Positions 18,183 to 25,512 of a stretch of 64,000 nt of DNA are shown here, piece after piece. Under the pieces are notes generated by a model that worked only from the letters and a program-made list of their open reading frames with translations, was not told where the DNA came from and searched no databases. Positions within the stretch are counted from its first letter, which is position 1. Each line of letters begins with the position of its first letter. The translations under genes were made by a program, and so were the position numbers. Source of the stretch: Sporosarcina highlanderae (lineage in GTDB: Bacteria; Bacillota; Bacilli; Bacillales_A; Planococcaceae); the NCBI RefSeq assembly GCF_030433715.1, contig NZ_JAROCC010000006.1, forward strand, positions 124,001 to 188,000, in the 5' to 3' direction.

Positions 18183-18210
18183 ATTATACAACAAAAGCAA
18201 ATTAAGTAAA
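18183..18210 (-). promoter_or_regulatory. predicted sigma-A promoter of opp operon 2
   Basis: TATAAT (18183-18188 on the minus strand) sits at the same place relative to oppA2 as in operon 1, but the -35 has decayed to TTTACT (18205-18210, 16-base spacer). A weaker or activator-dependent promoter than that of operon 1 is expected. Confidence 0.7.
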
Positions 18211-18226
18211 ACTGTTTTTAACCTTA

Positions 18227-18243
18227 GTATTTTCCTAAAATAC
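18227..18243. promoter_or_regulatory. 17-bp palindrome upstream of oppA2, CodY-box-like
   Basis: GTATTTT-CCT-AAAATAC is a perfect 7-3-7 inverted repeat and matches 11 of 15 CodY-box positions. It lies 16 bases upstream of the predicted -35 element of operon 2, the same arrangement as the weaker site of operon 1. Confidence 0.4.
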
Positions 18244-18445
18244 AATACAAAGATCAATCCACATACTAAATCCACCTTTTAAACATTGCTATAACAATGC
18301 TAAGTGAGGTTAATTCATTTTACCTACAAAGATAACAAAAGGTAATAAACAGTAATATTTAAAATAAAAAATACTTCAAAAATGAAAATCAATCCAAAAA
18401 TATACTATTGCAGTAAAATTAATTTTCTTTGACGAATTAGAAATA

Positions 18446-19501
18446 TCATAAGAAATAAAATCCAATTCCAATAATTAAATATGCCGCTAATAAGGTTAAC
18501 CCTTCAAACCAATTCGATTCACCATCGTTACATAAATTAATTACGAGGAAAGTAGCCGTCACCATAGCAACCAATTCCGGGATGGTGAACACAAGTGGCA
18601 TCGTTACTGGCATTAGTAAAGAAACAAGGACAAGTATAGGTGCCACGAACATAGCAACCTGCAATGTAGAGCCAACAGCTATTTCTACTGCAACGTCCAT
18701 CCTGTTCTTCATTGCCATCGTAATCGCAGAGAAGTGTTCCGCTGCATTTCCTACTATTGCGACGATGATTACCCCAATGAATAACTCTGTCCAACCGAAC
18801 ATTGTACCAAGTGTTTCGAATGTATGCACTAATTTTTCCGATACAAACGCAACCGCAACGGTAGACAAAAGAAGAACTATAATTGACTTTTTCTTTGACC
18901 ATTCGGGAGCCTCATCTTCCTCTTCCGTCAATTTATCGGACGATGCGAAAACCCCTCTATGTGTCACAAGTTTAAAAAACAGCCCTGAAAGATACAATGC
19001 GATTAAGATGATCGACACGCCTACGCTTAATGTGACCGTGTTTTGAAGAGTCATCTTCTGTGAGAAGATTTCCGGGATAACAAACGCTACAATAACTGCA
19101 AATATCAACAACCCCGAATTATATCGGGCGTCATGTATGCTGAAATTTTGCGTTTTAAATTTAATCCCTCCTGCAAAAAATGAAAAACCTAAGACAAGCA
19201 AAAGGTTTCCAAGTACAGATCCTGTCAGCGATGCAAGAACAATTCCGATTAGACCCGCTTTCAAAGTGAAAATGGAAATGATCAATTCGACTGCATTTCC
19301 AAAAGTCGCATTCAGTAAACCACCTACTCTTGGACCACTCACGATTGCAAGACTTTCCGTTGCCCTGCCAATAAATCCTGAGAGTGCAATGATGCTAACA
19401 CAGCTCAATAAAAAAATTGGAATTGCAGGCCAATTCACGGATGAACCTATTAACACCAATGGGACTCCTATAAATGCAAGTAATAAAAATACACGATTCA
19501 T
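18446..19501 (-). CDS. calcium/proton antiporter (CaCA family)
   Basis: 351 residues, almost all hydrophobic, with about eleven membrane helices. The two inverted halves each hold the alpha-repeat signature of Ca2+/H+ exchangers: GLLNATFGNAVELIISIF (about residues 61-78) and VGNAAEHFSAITMAMKNRMD near residue 260, with the acidic residues that bind calcium. An acidic loop (TEEEDEAPEW) separates the halves. It resembles Bacillus YfkE, which exports Ca2+ using the proton gradient. The ATG at 19501 has a GGGAAGTG ribosome binding site. Transcribed alone; the divergent neighbour is the predicted 6S RNA. Confidence 0.92.
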   Translation of the reverse strand: MNRVFLLLAFIGVPLVLIGSSVNWPAIPIFLLSCVSIIALSGFIGRATESLAIVSGPRVGGLLNATFGNAVELIISIFTLKAGLIGIVLASLTGSVLGNLLLVLGFSFFAGGIKFKTQNFSIHDARYNSGLLIFAVIVAFVIPEIFSQKMTLQNTVTLSVGVSIILIALYLSGLFFKLVTHRGVFASSDKLTEEEDEAPEWSKKKSIIVLLLSTVAVAFVSEKLVHTFETLGTMFGWTELFIGVIIVAIVGNAAEHFSAITMAMKNRMDVAVEIAVGSTLQVAMFVAPILVLVSLLMPVTMPLVFTIPELVAMVTATFLVINLCNDGESNWFEGLTLLAAYLIIGIGFYFL

Positions 19502-19593
19502 AGTTCACACTTCCCTTCGCTAACATTTATCTTTCCCTATAGAGGAAAATGCAAACGGCGGTATTTCCATTTTGAAACTAAAAGTTATTTTCA

Positions 19594-19622
19594 TTGCCCT
19601 GTTTCAAAAAGTCATGTAAGAT
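19594..19622 (+). promoter_or_regulatory. predicted sigma-A promoter of the 6S RNA
   Basis: TTGCCC, 17-base spacer, TAAGAT. The expected transcription start, about 7 bases downstream, coincides with the first base of the closing helix of the RNA (19629). Confidence 0.7.
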
Positions 19623-19628
19623 GATTTC

Positions 19629-19825
19629 ACAGGCTGCGTTGTGCGTATTCACATTAAGTTTTAACCTTTAAGCTGTAAAAGGGAGTTTTACATTGAAACA
19701 GGAATGGTATGCCCGATTCATCATTAATCGGGACGGACAGGATAGTTTCTGCGAACACCCACTTTGAGGAGTGGTGGTTTAAAACTTTCTATGACCCAAT
19801 ACGGCAAAAGCGGCTTGTCCTTTAC
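19629..19825 (+). ncRNA. ssrS: probable 6S RNA (6S-1 type)
   Basis: A roughly 195-base RNA that folds into one long rod. ACAGGCTGC (19629-19637) pairs with GCGGCTTGT (19810-19818), CGTATT with AATACG, and AAGTTTTAA with TTAAAACTT; a large central bubble follows, then a terminal arm closed by GAAAC/GTTTC containing the CCCGATT/AATCGGG hairpin. A small CCACT/AGTGG hairpin sits on the 3' side of the bubble. This is the architecture of 6S RNA, which binds sigma-A RNA polymerase by imitating an open promoter. The bubble stretch AGTTTTAACC closely matches the pRNA template of B. subtilis 6S-1 as I remember it (AGTTTTGACC). Promoter and terminator bracket it. I identified it by structure, not by database search. 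Confidence 0.75.
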
Positions 19826-19836
19826 ATATGACGGAA

Positions 19837-19867
19837 TCACCATCCAGATAGGATGGTGATTTTTTTC
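19837..19867 (+). terminator. terminator of the 6S RNA
   Basis: Perfect 9-bp stem TCACCATCC / GGATGGTGA with a 5-base loop, followed by seven T on the plus strand. Confidence 0.9.
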
Positions 19868-19882
19868 ATATTTAACAAAGCG

Positions 19883-19914
19883 GATATATTATCAGAATTT
19901 GGACATCATACATT
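19883..19914 (+). promoter_or_regulatory. sporulation-type (SigE/SigK-like) promoter
   Basis: CATACATT at 19907-19914 fits the -10 of mother-cell sigma factors (CATACANT for SigE, CATANNNTA for SigK) and GATATATT lies 16 bases upstream. No sigma-A -35 is seen. It fits the spore-coat-like character of the Asn-rich gene that follows. Confidence 0.5.
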
Positions 19915-19961
19915 TTGTAGGTGAACATTTCACTTAACAAAAATTAAAGGAGATGTCTCAT

Positions 19962-20168
19962 ATGCCAGACAATCGACAAAACAGAAACAATAATAACAAC
20001 AGGAATAACCAAAACGACCGAAATCAAAATAACAGGAACAACAACACTGAATTCGGTCAAGATTTCTTCGATGTAAACAATCAAGACAACAACAGAAACA
20101 ACAATGACAGAAATCAGAACAACCGCAATAACAGAAACAACAACAACAACAACAATAATAACCGTTAA
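19962..20168 (+). CDS. Asn-rich low-complexity small protein, probably spore-associated
   Basis: 68 residues from the ATG at 19962, nine bases after AAAGGAG; an ATG at 19953 overlaps that site and is less likely. More than half of the residues are Asn, mixed with Arg, Asp and Gln, in two low-complexity blocks around a short non-repetitive core (TEFGQDFFDVN). No signal peptide and no membrane helix. The composition recalls small spore coat or spore-core proteins, and the FGQDFFDVN core faintly recalls the TEFASET repeat of gamma-type SASPs, but I cannot assign a family. A SigE/SigK-like promoter upstream and a terminator downstream make it a single-gene unit. Confidence 0.7.
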   Translation: MPDNRQNRNNNNNRNNQNDRNQNNRNNNTEFGQDFFDVNNQDNNRNNNDRNQNNRNNRNNNNNNNNNR

Positions 20169-20180
20169 TAAATAATGTTG

Positions 20181-20220
20181 AAAAAGCATCGAAGCGGGAA
20201 CTCCCGATTCGATGCTTTTT
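20181..20220. terminator. bidirectional terminator between Asn-rich gene and yunC
   Basis: Thirteen-base arms AAAAAGCATCGAA / TTCGATGCTTTTT around a GCGGGAACTCCCGA inner hairpin; A and T runs on both strands. Confidence 0.88.
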
Positions 20221-20222
20221 CT

Positions 20223-20525
20223 TTACAACATTTTCAGTAATGCTTCTTCACCAATCATTCCTACGTGTATTCCTAATGTTTCCGCTTCTTTTGTAACTGA
20301 TTCAAGTGGAGCTTTTAATAATTGCTCAATTGTTTTAACGCCGACAGCCCTTCCCGCGATTATTTTACGATCAACCAAGACGTTATTAAGTAAAGCAACA
20401 TCGAGAGCGCCACACATGATGTATCCCTTATCGTTTGAAACAGTTAATAATGTTGTCTTAGGTAATCGTACAGTCACCGCTGTAAATTGATGACCGCCGA
20501 TTATTATAGGTGTCATAGAAACCAA
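20223..20525 (-). CDS. yunC: DUF1805 protein (YunC-like)
   Basis: A 100-residue soluble protein of the YunC family. I choose a TTG start at 20525 (MVSMTPIIIGG), six bases after GGGGAG and equivalent to the usual MIEMTPI beginning; the ATG at 20516 is the alternative. Conserved blocks HQFTAVTVRLPKTTLL, NDKGYIMCGALDVALLN and GRAVGVKTIEQLL are present. The family fold is known but its role is not. Single gene between a terminator and the divergent protease gene. Confidence 0.88.
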   Translation of the reverse strand: MVSMTPIIIGGHQFTAVTVRLPKTTLLTVSNDKGYIMCGALDVALLNNVLVDRKIIAGRAVGVKTIEQLLKAPLESVTKEAETLGIHVGMIGEEALLKML

Positions 20526-20649
20526 ACTACTCTCCCCTTTCCCCTTTATACATATGGAATATTGAAGCAAAATGTGACCGGATCGTGATAGTAACGATTC
20601 CTTGTTATAATAATAGAAAGATCCAAACTAACAGGGAAGTGATTGCTAA

Positions 20650-21468
20650 TTGACTAAAAAGGAAGATATTATTGATTACCATGAAACGGATGAGCAGTTT
20701 GAACAAATGAGTGAAGAGGAGATAAATGAACTTGTATTAGAAGCTCAACAGGAAGCTTTGCTGAAGTCATCCGAAGATGTTCCATCCCCAAAAAAACGTA
20801 TACCAAAATGGTTTATTTGGTTGATGGCCATTACGTTAGCGCTTAGTACGTTCGTTGGTCTATTTCAAATGTTTTCGATTCCAGCGATTGATTTCCTATT
20901 GACATCTGCAAAGCTTTCACAACAGAAAAATATTGCTGCCTATAAAAAGTCGGTAGTTGTCGTTTCGACTGAGAGCGGCAAAGGGACAGGGTTCTCGATA
21001 TCAGAGAACGGGACAATAGTAACTAATTATCATGTTATTGAAAACGATAGTTATATTACAGTTGTTTTTCCTGAGGATGGTCGCTACAATGCAACTGTTT
21101 TGGAGGCTTACCCAGAGATTGATTTAGCCGTACTTGAAATTAATGGCAATGACCTCCCTTCACTTTCGGTCGCAAAGGATGTTGTAATGGAAGAAAATGA
21201 TCCAATCACTTTTATTGGGAATCCTCTTAGCTTTAAAGGAATCGCAAATCAAGGGATAATCTTAACCCCAATTTTATTAAAGAATTGGACGGAAGAAGTT
21301 AGTATAATTAAAGCGCCAGTTTATCGCGGAAATAGTGGTAGTCCGGTTATTAATGATGACGGTGAAGTGATTGGAGTTGTTTTCGCAACTCTGGATCATC
21401 AAGTGCATGGCAAGGTCGGATTATTCATTCCAATCGACTTGTTTCATAAATATCGCCGAAACCAGTAA
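20650..21468 (+). CDS. membrane-anchored S1C (HtrA-like) serine protease without PDZ
   Basis: 272 residues from a TTG start at 20650. An acidic cytosolic region (residues 1-50) precedes one membrane helix (about 53-75), after which a trypsin-like domain faces outside. The catalytic triad is visible: His128 in TNYHVI, Asp158 in EIDLAVL and Ser229 in RGNSGSPV. Unlike HtrA/HtrB it ends right after the protease domain, so the PDZ domain that senses misfolded substrates is missing. A role in envelope protein turnover is inference. It is followed by a separate small-protein pair after 90 bases. Confidence 0.88.
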   Translation: MTKKEDIIDYHETDEQFEQMSEEEINELVLEAQQEALLKSSEDVPSPKKRIPKWFIWLMAITLALSTFVGLFQMFSIPAIDFLLTSAKLSQQKNIAAYKKSVVVVSTESGKGTGFSISENGTIVTNYHVIENDSYITVVFPEDGRYNATVLEAYPEIDLAVLEINGNDLPSLSVAKDVVMEENDPITFIGNPLSFKGIANQGIILTPILLKNWTEEVSIIKAPVYRGNSGSPVINDDGEVIGVVFATLDHQVHGKVGLFIPIDLFHKYRRNQ

Positions 21469-21561
21469 CGATAAGGCAAATTATTATAGTTTATTATTGA
21501 TTTCAATTATACTATTTTAGGAACATCTTAGTTTTTTACAGCTTACTGGAGGGAAATGGAA

Positions 21562-22014
21562 ATGAAGAAAATCTTATCTGCACTGATTGCCTTGACGATT
21601 GTTATGTCACCTATCGGCAGCCTTGTGTTAAATGATCATGCAACGACTGTTGAAGCGAAAAGGTATAAGTCAGGAAAAAAGAACTTTAACACAAATCCAC
21701 AAAACAACATTAACAATCAACCAAAAGTGGAGAAGAAAAAACAAGAAGATAACACATCATTTACAAAATCCTCACAAAACACAACTCCGAAAGGTGGTTT
21801 CTTCTCGGGTGGACTTATGCGAGGATTGTTCATCGGTGGCCTTGCAGGTCTACTTTTCGGTAGCCTATTCGCCAATATGGGAATGTTGGGTTCAATTTTA
21901 GGGTTAATGATCAATATGTTAGCAATCGTATTTATCATTAGTCTAATACGGAAGATATTTGTACTGCTTAAAGCGAAGAAAGAAAAAGAGGATGTAAATC
22001 CATGGCGGAATTAA
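21562..22014 (+). CDS. secreted/membrane glycine-rich protein of unknown function
   Basis: 150 residues. The ATG at 21562 lies eight bases after GGAGGG; an ATG two codons earlier almost touches that site. A signal-peptide-like N-terminus with possible cleavage near ATTVEA-KR is followed by a basic, Asn/Lys-rich linker (residues 30-75), a glycine-rich hydrophobic hairpin (GGLMRGLFIGGLAGLLFGSL) and a second membrane segment ending in a basic tail. Such glycine-zipper plus Asn-rich layouts occur in Tim44-like bacterial membrane proteins, but I do not assign a family. The end overlaps the DUF2653 start by 13 bases, so the two are coupled. Confidence 0.75.
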   Translation: MKKILSALIALTIVMSPIGSLVLNDHATTVEAKRYKSGKKNFNTNPQNNINNQPKVEKKKQEDNTSFTKSSQNTTPKGGFFSGGLMRGLFIGGLAGLLFGSLFANMGMLGSILGLMINMLAIVFIISLIRKIFVLLKAKKEKEDVNPWRN

Positions 22015-22295
22015 TGATGTCCGAACAAGATATTGTTAATGCGATCTGTATTGACCAAGCATGGAAACATGAAAATGTCTTACCGGAAAATGTTGAGGTT
22101 GAACTGATATACGATGATGATGAAGGCTTCTCCGCCGAAGTAGAATTTTTTGACCGAAAATACGAAATCGGCTCATTCGACATAATTCAATCGATCCGCT
22201 TCTATATTAAAGAAGTTTTAAATGAAGATCCTTATGCAGCAAGCATTAAGTTATTATTGGATCGTGAAGAAGGAATCATTGCTTCAATTCAATGA
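22002..22295 (+). CDS. DUF2653 protein (YxcD-like)
   Basis: A 97-residue acidic cytosolic protein beginning MAELMMSEQDIVNAICI, with WKHENVLPENVEVELIYDDD-type sequence pieces and YIKEVLNEDPYAASIKL at the end; this matches the YxcD/DUF2653 family of unknown function. The start lies within the end of the preceding membrane-protein gene, with AAAGAGGATG as ribosome binding site. The coupling suggests the two proteins act together. Confidence 0.85.
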   Translation: MAELMMSEQDIVNAICIDQAWKHENVLPENVEVELIYDDDEGFSAEVEFFDRKYEIGSFDIIQSIRFYIKEVLNEDPYAASIKLLLDREEGIIASIQ

Positions 22296-22307
22296 TTAGT
22301 CAGCACA

Positions 22308-22335
22308 AAAGTTAGGCGGTATCGCCTAACTTTTA
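22308..22335. terminator. bidirectional terminator between DUF2653 gene and vanW-like gene
   Basis: Twelve-base perfect arms AAAAGTTAGGCG / CGCCTAACTTTT with a 4-base loop. Confidence 0.9.
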
Positions 22336-23145
22336 ACTATTTGTCACTAACTCCCTTTCATTTACCTCGTACTTCACTTCCGAATTATTTTTTATAAGAA
22401 GCTCTTCACATATACAATCTCCGGTTCGTTTATCTATGGTCCGCCGCCATATCTCATTCTTCCTGAATTTTTTTCCTTTTTGCTGATAAAATTGATGATC
22501 TCTTTCTTCTAAATGGTAACTATGCATCATTTCTTCATTAACGAAAATTGCGCCTTTAAGATGTCGATCTGTAAGCCATACACGTATTTGAAATGTGTAT
22601 GGAGTAGTATTTATAAAACGTAAATCTACATAATTATAAAAAACGCTTGCACCGCTCCCAAATGGAAGGACCCTACCCTCATCGGGAAATGGATCAAAGC
22701 TATGATGATGCCGCTCGCTTACAGTCATCGGCGTATGTAGCACCATCCAATAGAGAAGGTTCGCCAACTGACAAATACCTCCGCCAATTCCGGTTTTCAC
22801 TTCCCCTCTTGAAAGTTGCATGCCTTCGATATAGCCCCTTTTCTTAGTAGCTCTTCCGACCAATCCCCAAAATGAAAATACTTCGTCAGGTTGAATAAGC
22901 ACGCCATCAATTTTACTTGCAGCAATTCCTAAGTTGACGATTTTATTCTCCTGTAGAATTGGATCACTATCCCCTAACCTTCTTCTTAAGAGTGATTGAT
23001 GTTTTTTGCATGTGAATAAAAAATTAGTGTCTTCTTTCCTCCTTGAAAACTGTTTCCTATCCCTCCAATTTGTAATGAAACGAAAAAACCTCTTTTGCTC
23101 AATCCGAGCATGATAAAAAAACGGATGAATTTCTGACAATCTCAT
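22333..23145 (-). CDS. VanW family protein
   Basis: 270 residues from the ATG at 23145, six bases after GGGGAG. The VanW domain occupies most of the protein: IVNLGIAASKIDGVLIQPDE, then FSFWGLVG, GGGICQLANLLYWMVL and HHHSFDPFPDEGRVLPFGSGA in order, including the invariant glycine-rich GIGGGICQ. VanW proteins accompany vancomycin-resistance clusters in enterococci but are widespread in Bacillales without them; the fold is related to peptidoglycan-acting or YoaR-type domains and the function is unsettled. There are no other van genes here, so a resistance role is not supported. Confidence 0.88.
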   Translation of the reverse strand: MRLSEIHPFFYHARIEQKRFFRFITNWRDRKQFSRRKEDTNFLFTCKKHQSLLRRRLGDSDPILQENKIVNLGIAASKIDGVLIQPDEVFSFWGLVGRATKKRGYIEGMQLSRGEVKTGIGGGICQLANLLYWMVLHTPMTVSERHHHSFDPFPDEGRVLPFGSGASVFYNYVDLRFINTTPYTFQIRVWLTDRHLKGAIFVNEEMMHSYHLEERDHQFYQQKGKKFRKNEIWRRTIDKRTGDCICEELLIKNNSEVKYEVNERELVTNS

Positions 23146-23322
23146 TTCATTCTCCCCTTGTAAGCATCGTAGCGCCTCTCTACTATATTCATCTTGCAAA
23201 TCATCTTATCCTTCCATAGTTAAAAATATATTTTAATTATACGCTCTATTTTTCTTGGTTGAATGATAGGATATAGATAACAACGAATTCGGAAAATTGA
23301 ACTAAAAAAGAGGAGGAAATAA

Positions 23323-24255
23323 ATGAAAAAGAAAAAAAGTAATGAAAGCTTTCCTTTTATTACTTGGCTATTGGCAACTATCATTCTATTCATTGCGGCA
23401 GTTAATACAATTCCAAGCTTTGCTTCTAGCATATCGGATACTCCTGTTTTGGGACATATAGTAAAAGCTGTTGATTTTGGGGGTGAAACATCGTCCTTGG
23501 AACTAAATAGTAAGGCTAATTTTATCGCCAGTAGCGCCAAAAGCGACGTCACTTCAGTTACTGGAAATCCGGTTAAGACGTTTTCATTTGAGTATGGATT
23601 GGCATCCGGCGGAACGATTACAGATAACGTTAATGTCAAAACGATTTCAGTTGAAAAAGAAAATGGTATGGAGCATATTGGCATCCATTTCACGCAGAGA
23701 GGGGAAGAAGAAGAATTTCAACTTTTAGCCCCCGTATATAAAATTAAATATCAAGAAAGTCCATATACGATGACCTTTACGATACACGGCGCAAGAGCTT
23801 TCGATGCTAATGAATTTATTAATTTAAAGAATAGTGATTTGGTTGAAGATGCCTATTGGCTTGTCACACATGATGATTCTGCAATTCGATTTACAATTGT
23901 TTTTAAAGGGCCAGTAATAATCTTGGGTGAGGAATATGCAAATCCCGCACAACTTGTAGTCAGCGTTTCTGCAGAAGAGGAACCAACAGCAACAAAACTA
24001 TACACCGTACGGACTACTTCACATTTATTCGGCGGTGATATTCCTTATTACGAGGAATATTTGTTTAATGAAAAAGGGCTTCGCGTACTTCGTGAAAGCG
24101 GAATTTTATTTTCCACATGGGAAAGCGAGTTTTATCTGGAAGTAGGATTATACAAGAACAAGGAAGATGCGGAGGAAAAGGCTTCTGAAATCAATGAAAA
24201 GTACGGGCATGATATACATGTGTTTGTTGAGGAGCGGGATGTACCCGGAAGATAA
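23323..24255 (+). CDS. secreted protein with DUF4179-like N-terminus and SPOR-like C-terminus
   Basis: 310 residues with a strong AGAGGAGG ribosome binding site. One membrane helix (about residues 12-32) is followed by SFASSISDTPVLGHIVKAV, a stretch typical of the DUF4179 segment found just outside the membrane in anti-sigma factors. Residues 60-220 look like an all-beta extracellular domain. The end (VGLYKNKEDAEEKASEINEKYG onward, read in pieces) resembles a SPOR/peptidoglycan-binding repeat. There is no cytosolic anti-sigma domain and no sigma-factor gene beside it. Likely a cell-wall-facing protein; its task is unknown. Confidence 0.65.
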   Translation: MKKKKSNESFPFITWLLATIILFIAAVNTIPSFASSISDTPVLGHIVKAVDFGGETSSLELNSKANFIASSAKSDVTSVTGNPVKTFSFEYGLASGGTITDNVNVKTISVEKENGMEHIGIHFTQRGEEEEFQLLAPVYKIKYQESPYTMTFTIHGARAFDANEFINLKNSDLVEDAYWLVTHDDSAIRFTIVFKGPVIILGEEYANPAQLVVSVSAEEEPTATKLYTVRTTSHLFGGDIPYYEEYLFNEKGLRVLRESGILFSTWESEFYLEVGLYKNKEDAEEKASEINEKYGHDIHVFVEERDVPGR

Positions 24256-24278
24256 ATTGTGACATAGAAAATTCAATT

Positions 24279-24318
24279 AAAGAGTGAATGGGGAAGTCTC
24301 TCACATTCACTCTTTTTT
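24279..24318 (+). terminator. terminator behind the DUF4179-like gene
   Basis: AAGAGTGAATG pairs with CATTCACTCTT around GGGAAGTCTCTCA, then six T on the plus strand. Confidence 0.88.
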
Positions 24319-24404
24319 CACATCTAATTATTGTAATACTCTTTTTAAGTAAACTATGCAAACTTTTTACGTCCTAATACGTCTATATGTAGTGAAAATA
24401 ACAC

Positions 24405-24433
24405 TTGCCCATAAGTTTATTTGGTGTTATGAT
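24405..24433 (+). promoter_or_regulatory. predicted sigma-A promoter of the LCP gene
   Basis: TTGCCC, 17 bases, TATGAT, about 60 bases upstream of the LCP start codon. Confidence 0.65.
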
Positions 24434-24494
24434 ACGCGTGCTAATCAACCACGTTAATAAATATTGATTTTATATAGTTAAGGCGGTGATCTAC

Positions 24495-25469
24495 TTGAAT
24501 AGGAACGAAATAAGAAAACATAAAAAAAGAAAAAAAGCGGGAATCGGCATAGGTATAGTTTTAGTATTACTTGCATTCGGAGTTTATTATTGGATAGATC
24601 AATACAATAAAGGGTTATCCCTTTCTGGAGATGGGACATTAAAAGGACAAAATGAGGATTTTGGAATTTTTGACGGTCCAGAACCACAATTCGGTGAGCT
24701 CAATGTATTGCTATTAGGATCTGACGCTCGTAAAAACGAGGACGGACATTCAGACACTTTAATGATAGCCAATTACAATCAAAAAACGAAAAAAGTAAAA
24801 CTTATTTCCCTGATGCGTGATATTTACGTGGATATACCGGGACATAGAAAGCAAAAGATTAACGCTGCCTATCCTTTTGGAGGTCCCGAACTAGTCCGTC
24901 AAACGATAAAAGAAAACTTCGGCTTAGATATACATTATTACGCAATGGTTGATTTCAAAGGCTTTCCAAAGATTGCCGATATAATTGCGCCAGACGGTAT
25001 AGAAGTTGATATTCCCTACACGATGGAACATGGGATTTATATGACTCTAAAACCCGGCAAGCAAGTACTTCACGGAGATCAACTTTTAGGATATGTACGT
25101 TTCAGACATGATTATAAAAATGACTTTGGCCGAGTGGAACGTCAACAGGAAGTACTCTCAAAATTGAAAGACGAAGCTGTTAGCATTCATAGCATTTTGA
25201 GCTTACCTAAGCTTTTAGGCGCTGCAGATGCCTATGTTGATACGAATCTTGATAAGATGACGATCCTTTCAATCGGTAAAGGCATTATGGACAATAAATC
25301 CGAAAAAATCGAGACTTTGCGACTTCCGGTAGATGGCTCGTACTCTGATAAACGAGTAGACTATGTAGGTGCAGTTCTTGATATCGATATGGAAAAAAAC
25401 ATTGAAGCGTTGAATAACTTCCTTAGCGATACGAAAGATATCGCAGATACGGAGAATGTAACAGAGTAA
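24495..25469 (+). CDS. LytR-CpsA-Psr (LCP) family cell-wall glycopolymer ligase
   Basis: 324 residues from a TTG start at 24495, five bases after AAGGCGGTGA; a GTG at 24486 lies inside that site. A very basic N-terminus (RKHKKRKK) and one membrane helix (about 17-38) place the LCP domain outside the cell. Motifs: NVLLLGSDAR, DTLMIANYN, SLMRDIYVDIPG, KINAAYPFGG and RFRHDYKNDFGRVERQQ with the arginines that hold the polyprenyl pyrophosphate. These enzymes join teichoic acids or related polymers to peptidoglycan. Length and motifs are those of TagT/TagU-type proteins. Monocistronic between a promoter and a terminator. Confidence 0.93.
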   Translation: MNRNEIRKHKKRKKAGIGIGIVLVLLAFGVYYWIDQYNKGLSLSGDGTLKGQNEDFGIFDGPEPQFGELNVLLLGSDARKNEDGHSDTLMIANYNQKTKKVKLISLMRDIYVDIPGHRKQKINAAYPFGGPELVRQTIKENFGLDIHYYAMVDFKGFPKIADIIAPDGIEVDIPYTMEHGIYMTLKPGKQVLHGDQLLGYVRFRHDYKNDFGRVERQQEVLSKLKDEAVSIHSILSLPKLLGAADAYVDTNLDKMTILSIGKGIMDNKSEKIETLRLPVDGSYSDKRVDYVGAVLDIDMEKNIEALNNFLSDTKDIADTENVTE

Positions 25470-25473
25470 TATT

Positions 25474-25512
25474 AAAAGAGGCAACCCAATTTCAGCGGGA
25501 TGCCTCTTTTTG
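25474..25512. terminator. terminator between LCP and yitT-like genes
   Basis: AAAAGAGGCAACCC and GGGATGCCTCTTTTT pair around a 9-base loop; usable in both directions. Confidence 0.88.

Larger units (their letters stand above)
18137..18445. other. intergenic region between oppA2 and the Ca2+/H+ antiporter gene
   Basis: 309 very AT-rich bases. It holds the oppA2 leader, promoter and palindrome listed separately; from about 18250 to the antiporter stop I see no gene, no strong terminator and only a weak CATTG/CAATG inverted pair around 18284-18299. Confidence 0.6.

Noticed and set aside
19944..20189. Val/Ile-rich 81-residue ORF on the minus strand
   Set aside because: It is the antisense reading of the Asn-codon-rich gene (AAC/AAT become GTT/ATT) and has no ribosome binding site.
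22333..23145. Vancomycin resistance cluster suggested by the VanW-like gene
   Set aside because: No vanHAX/B/Y or vanRS genes; VanW-domain proteins are common in susceptible Bacillales.
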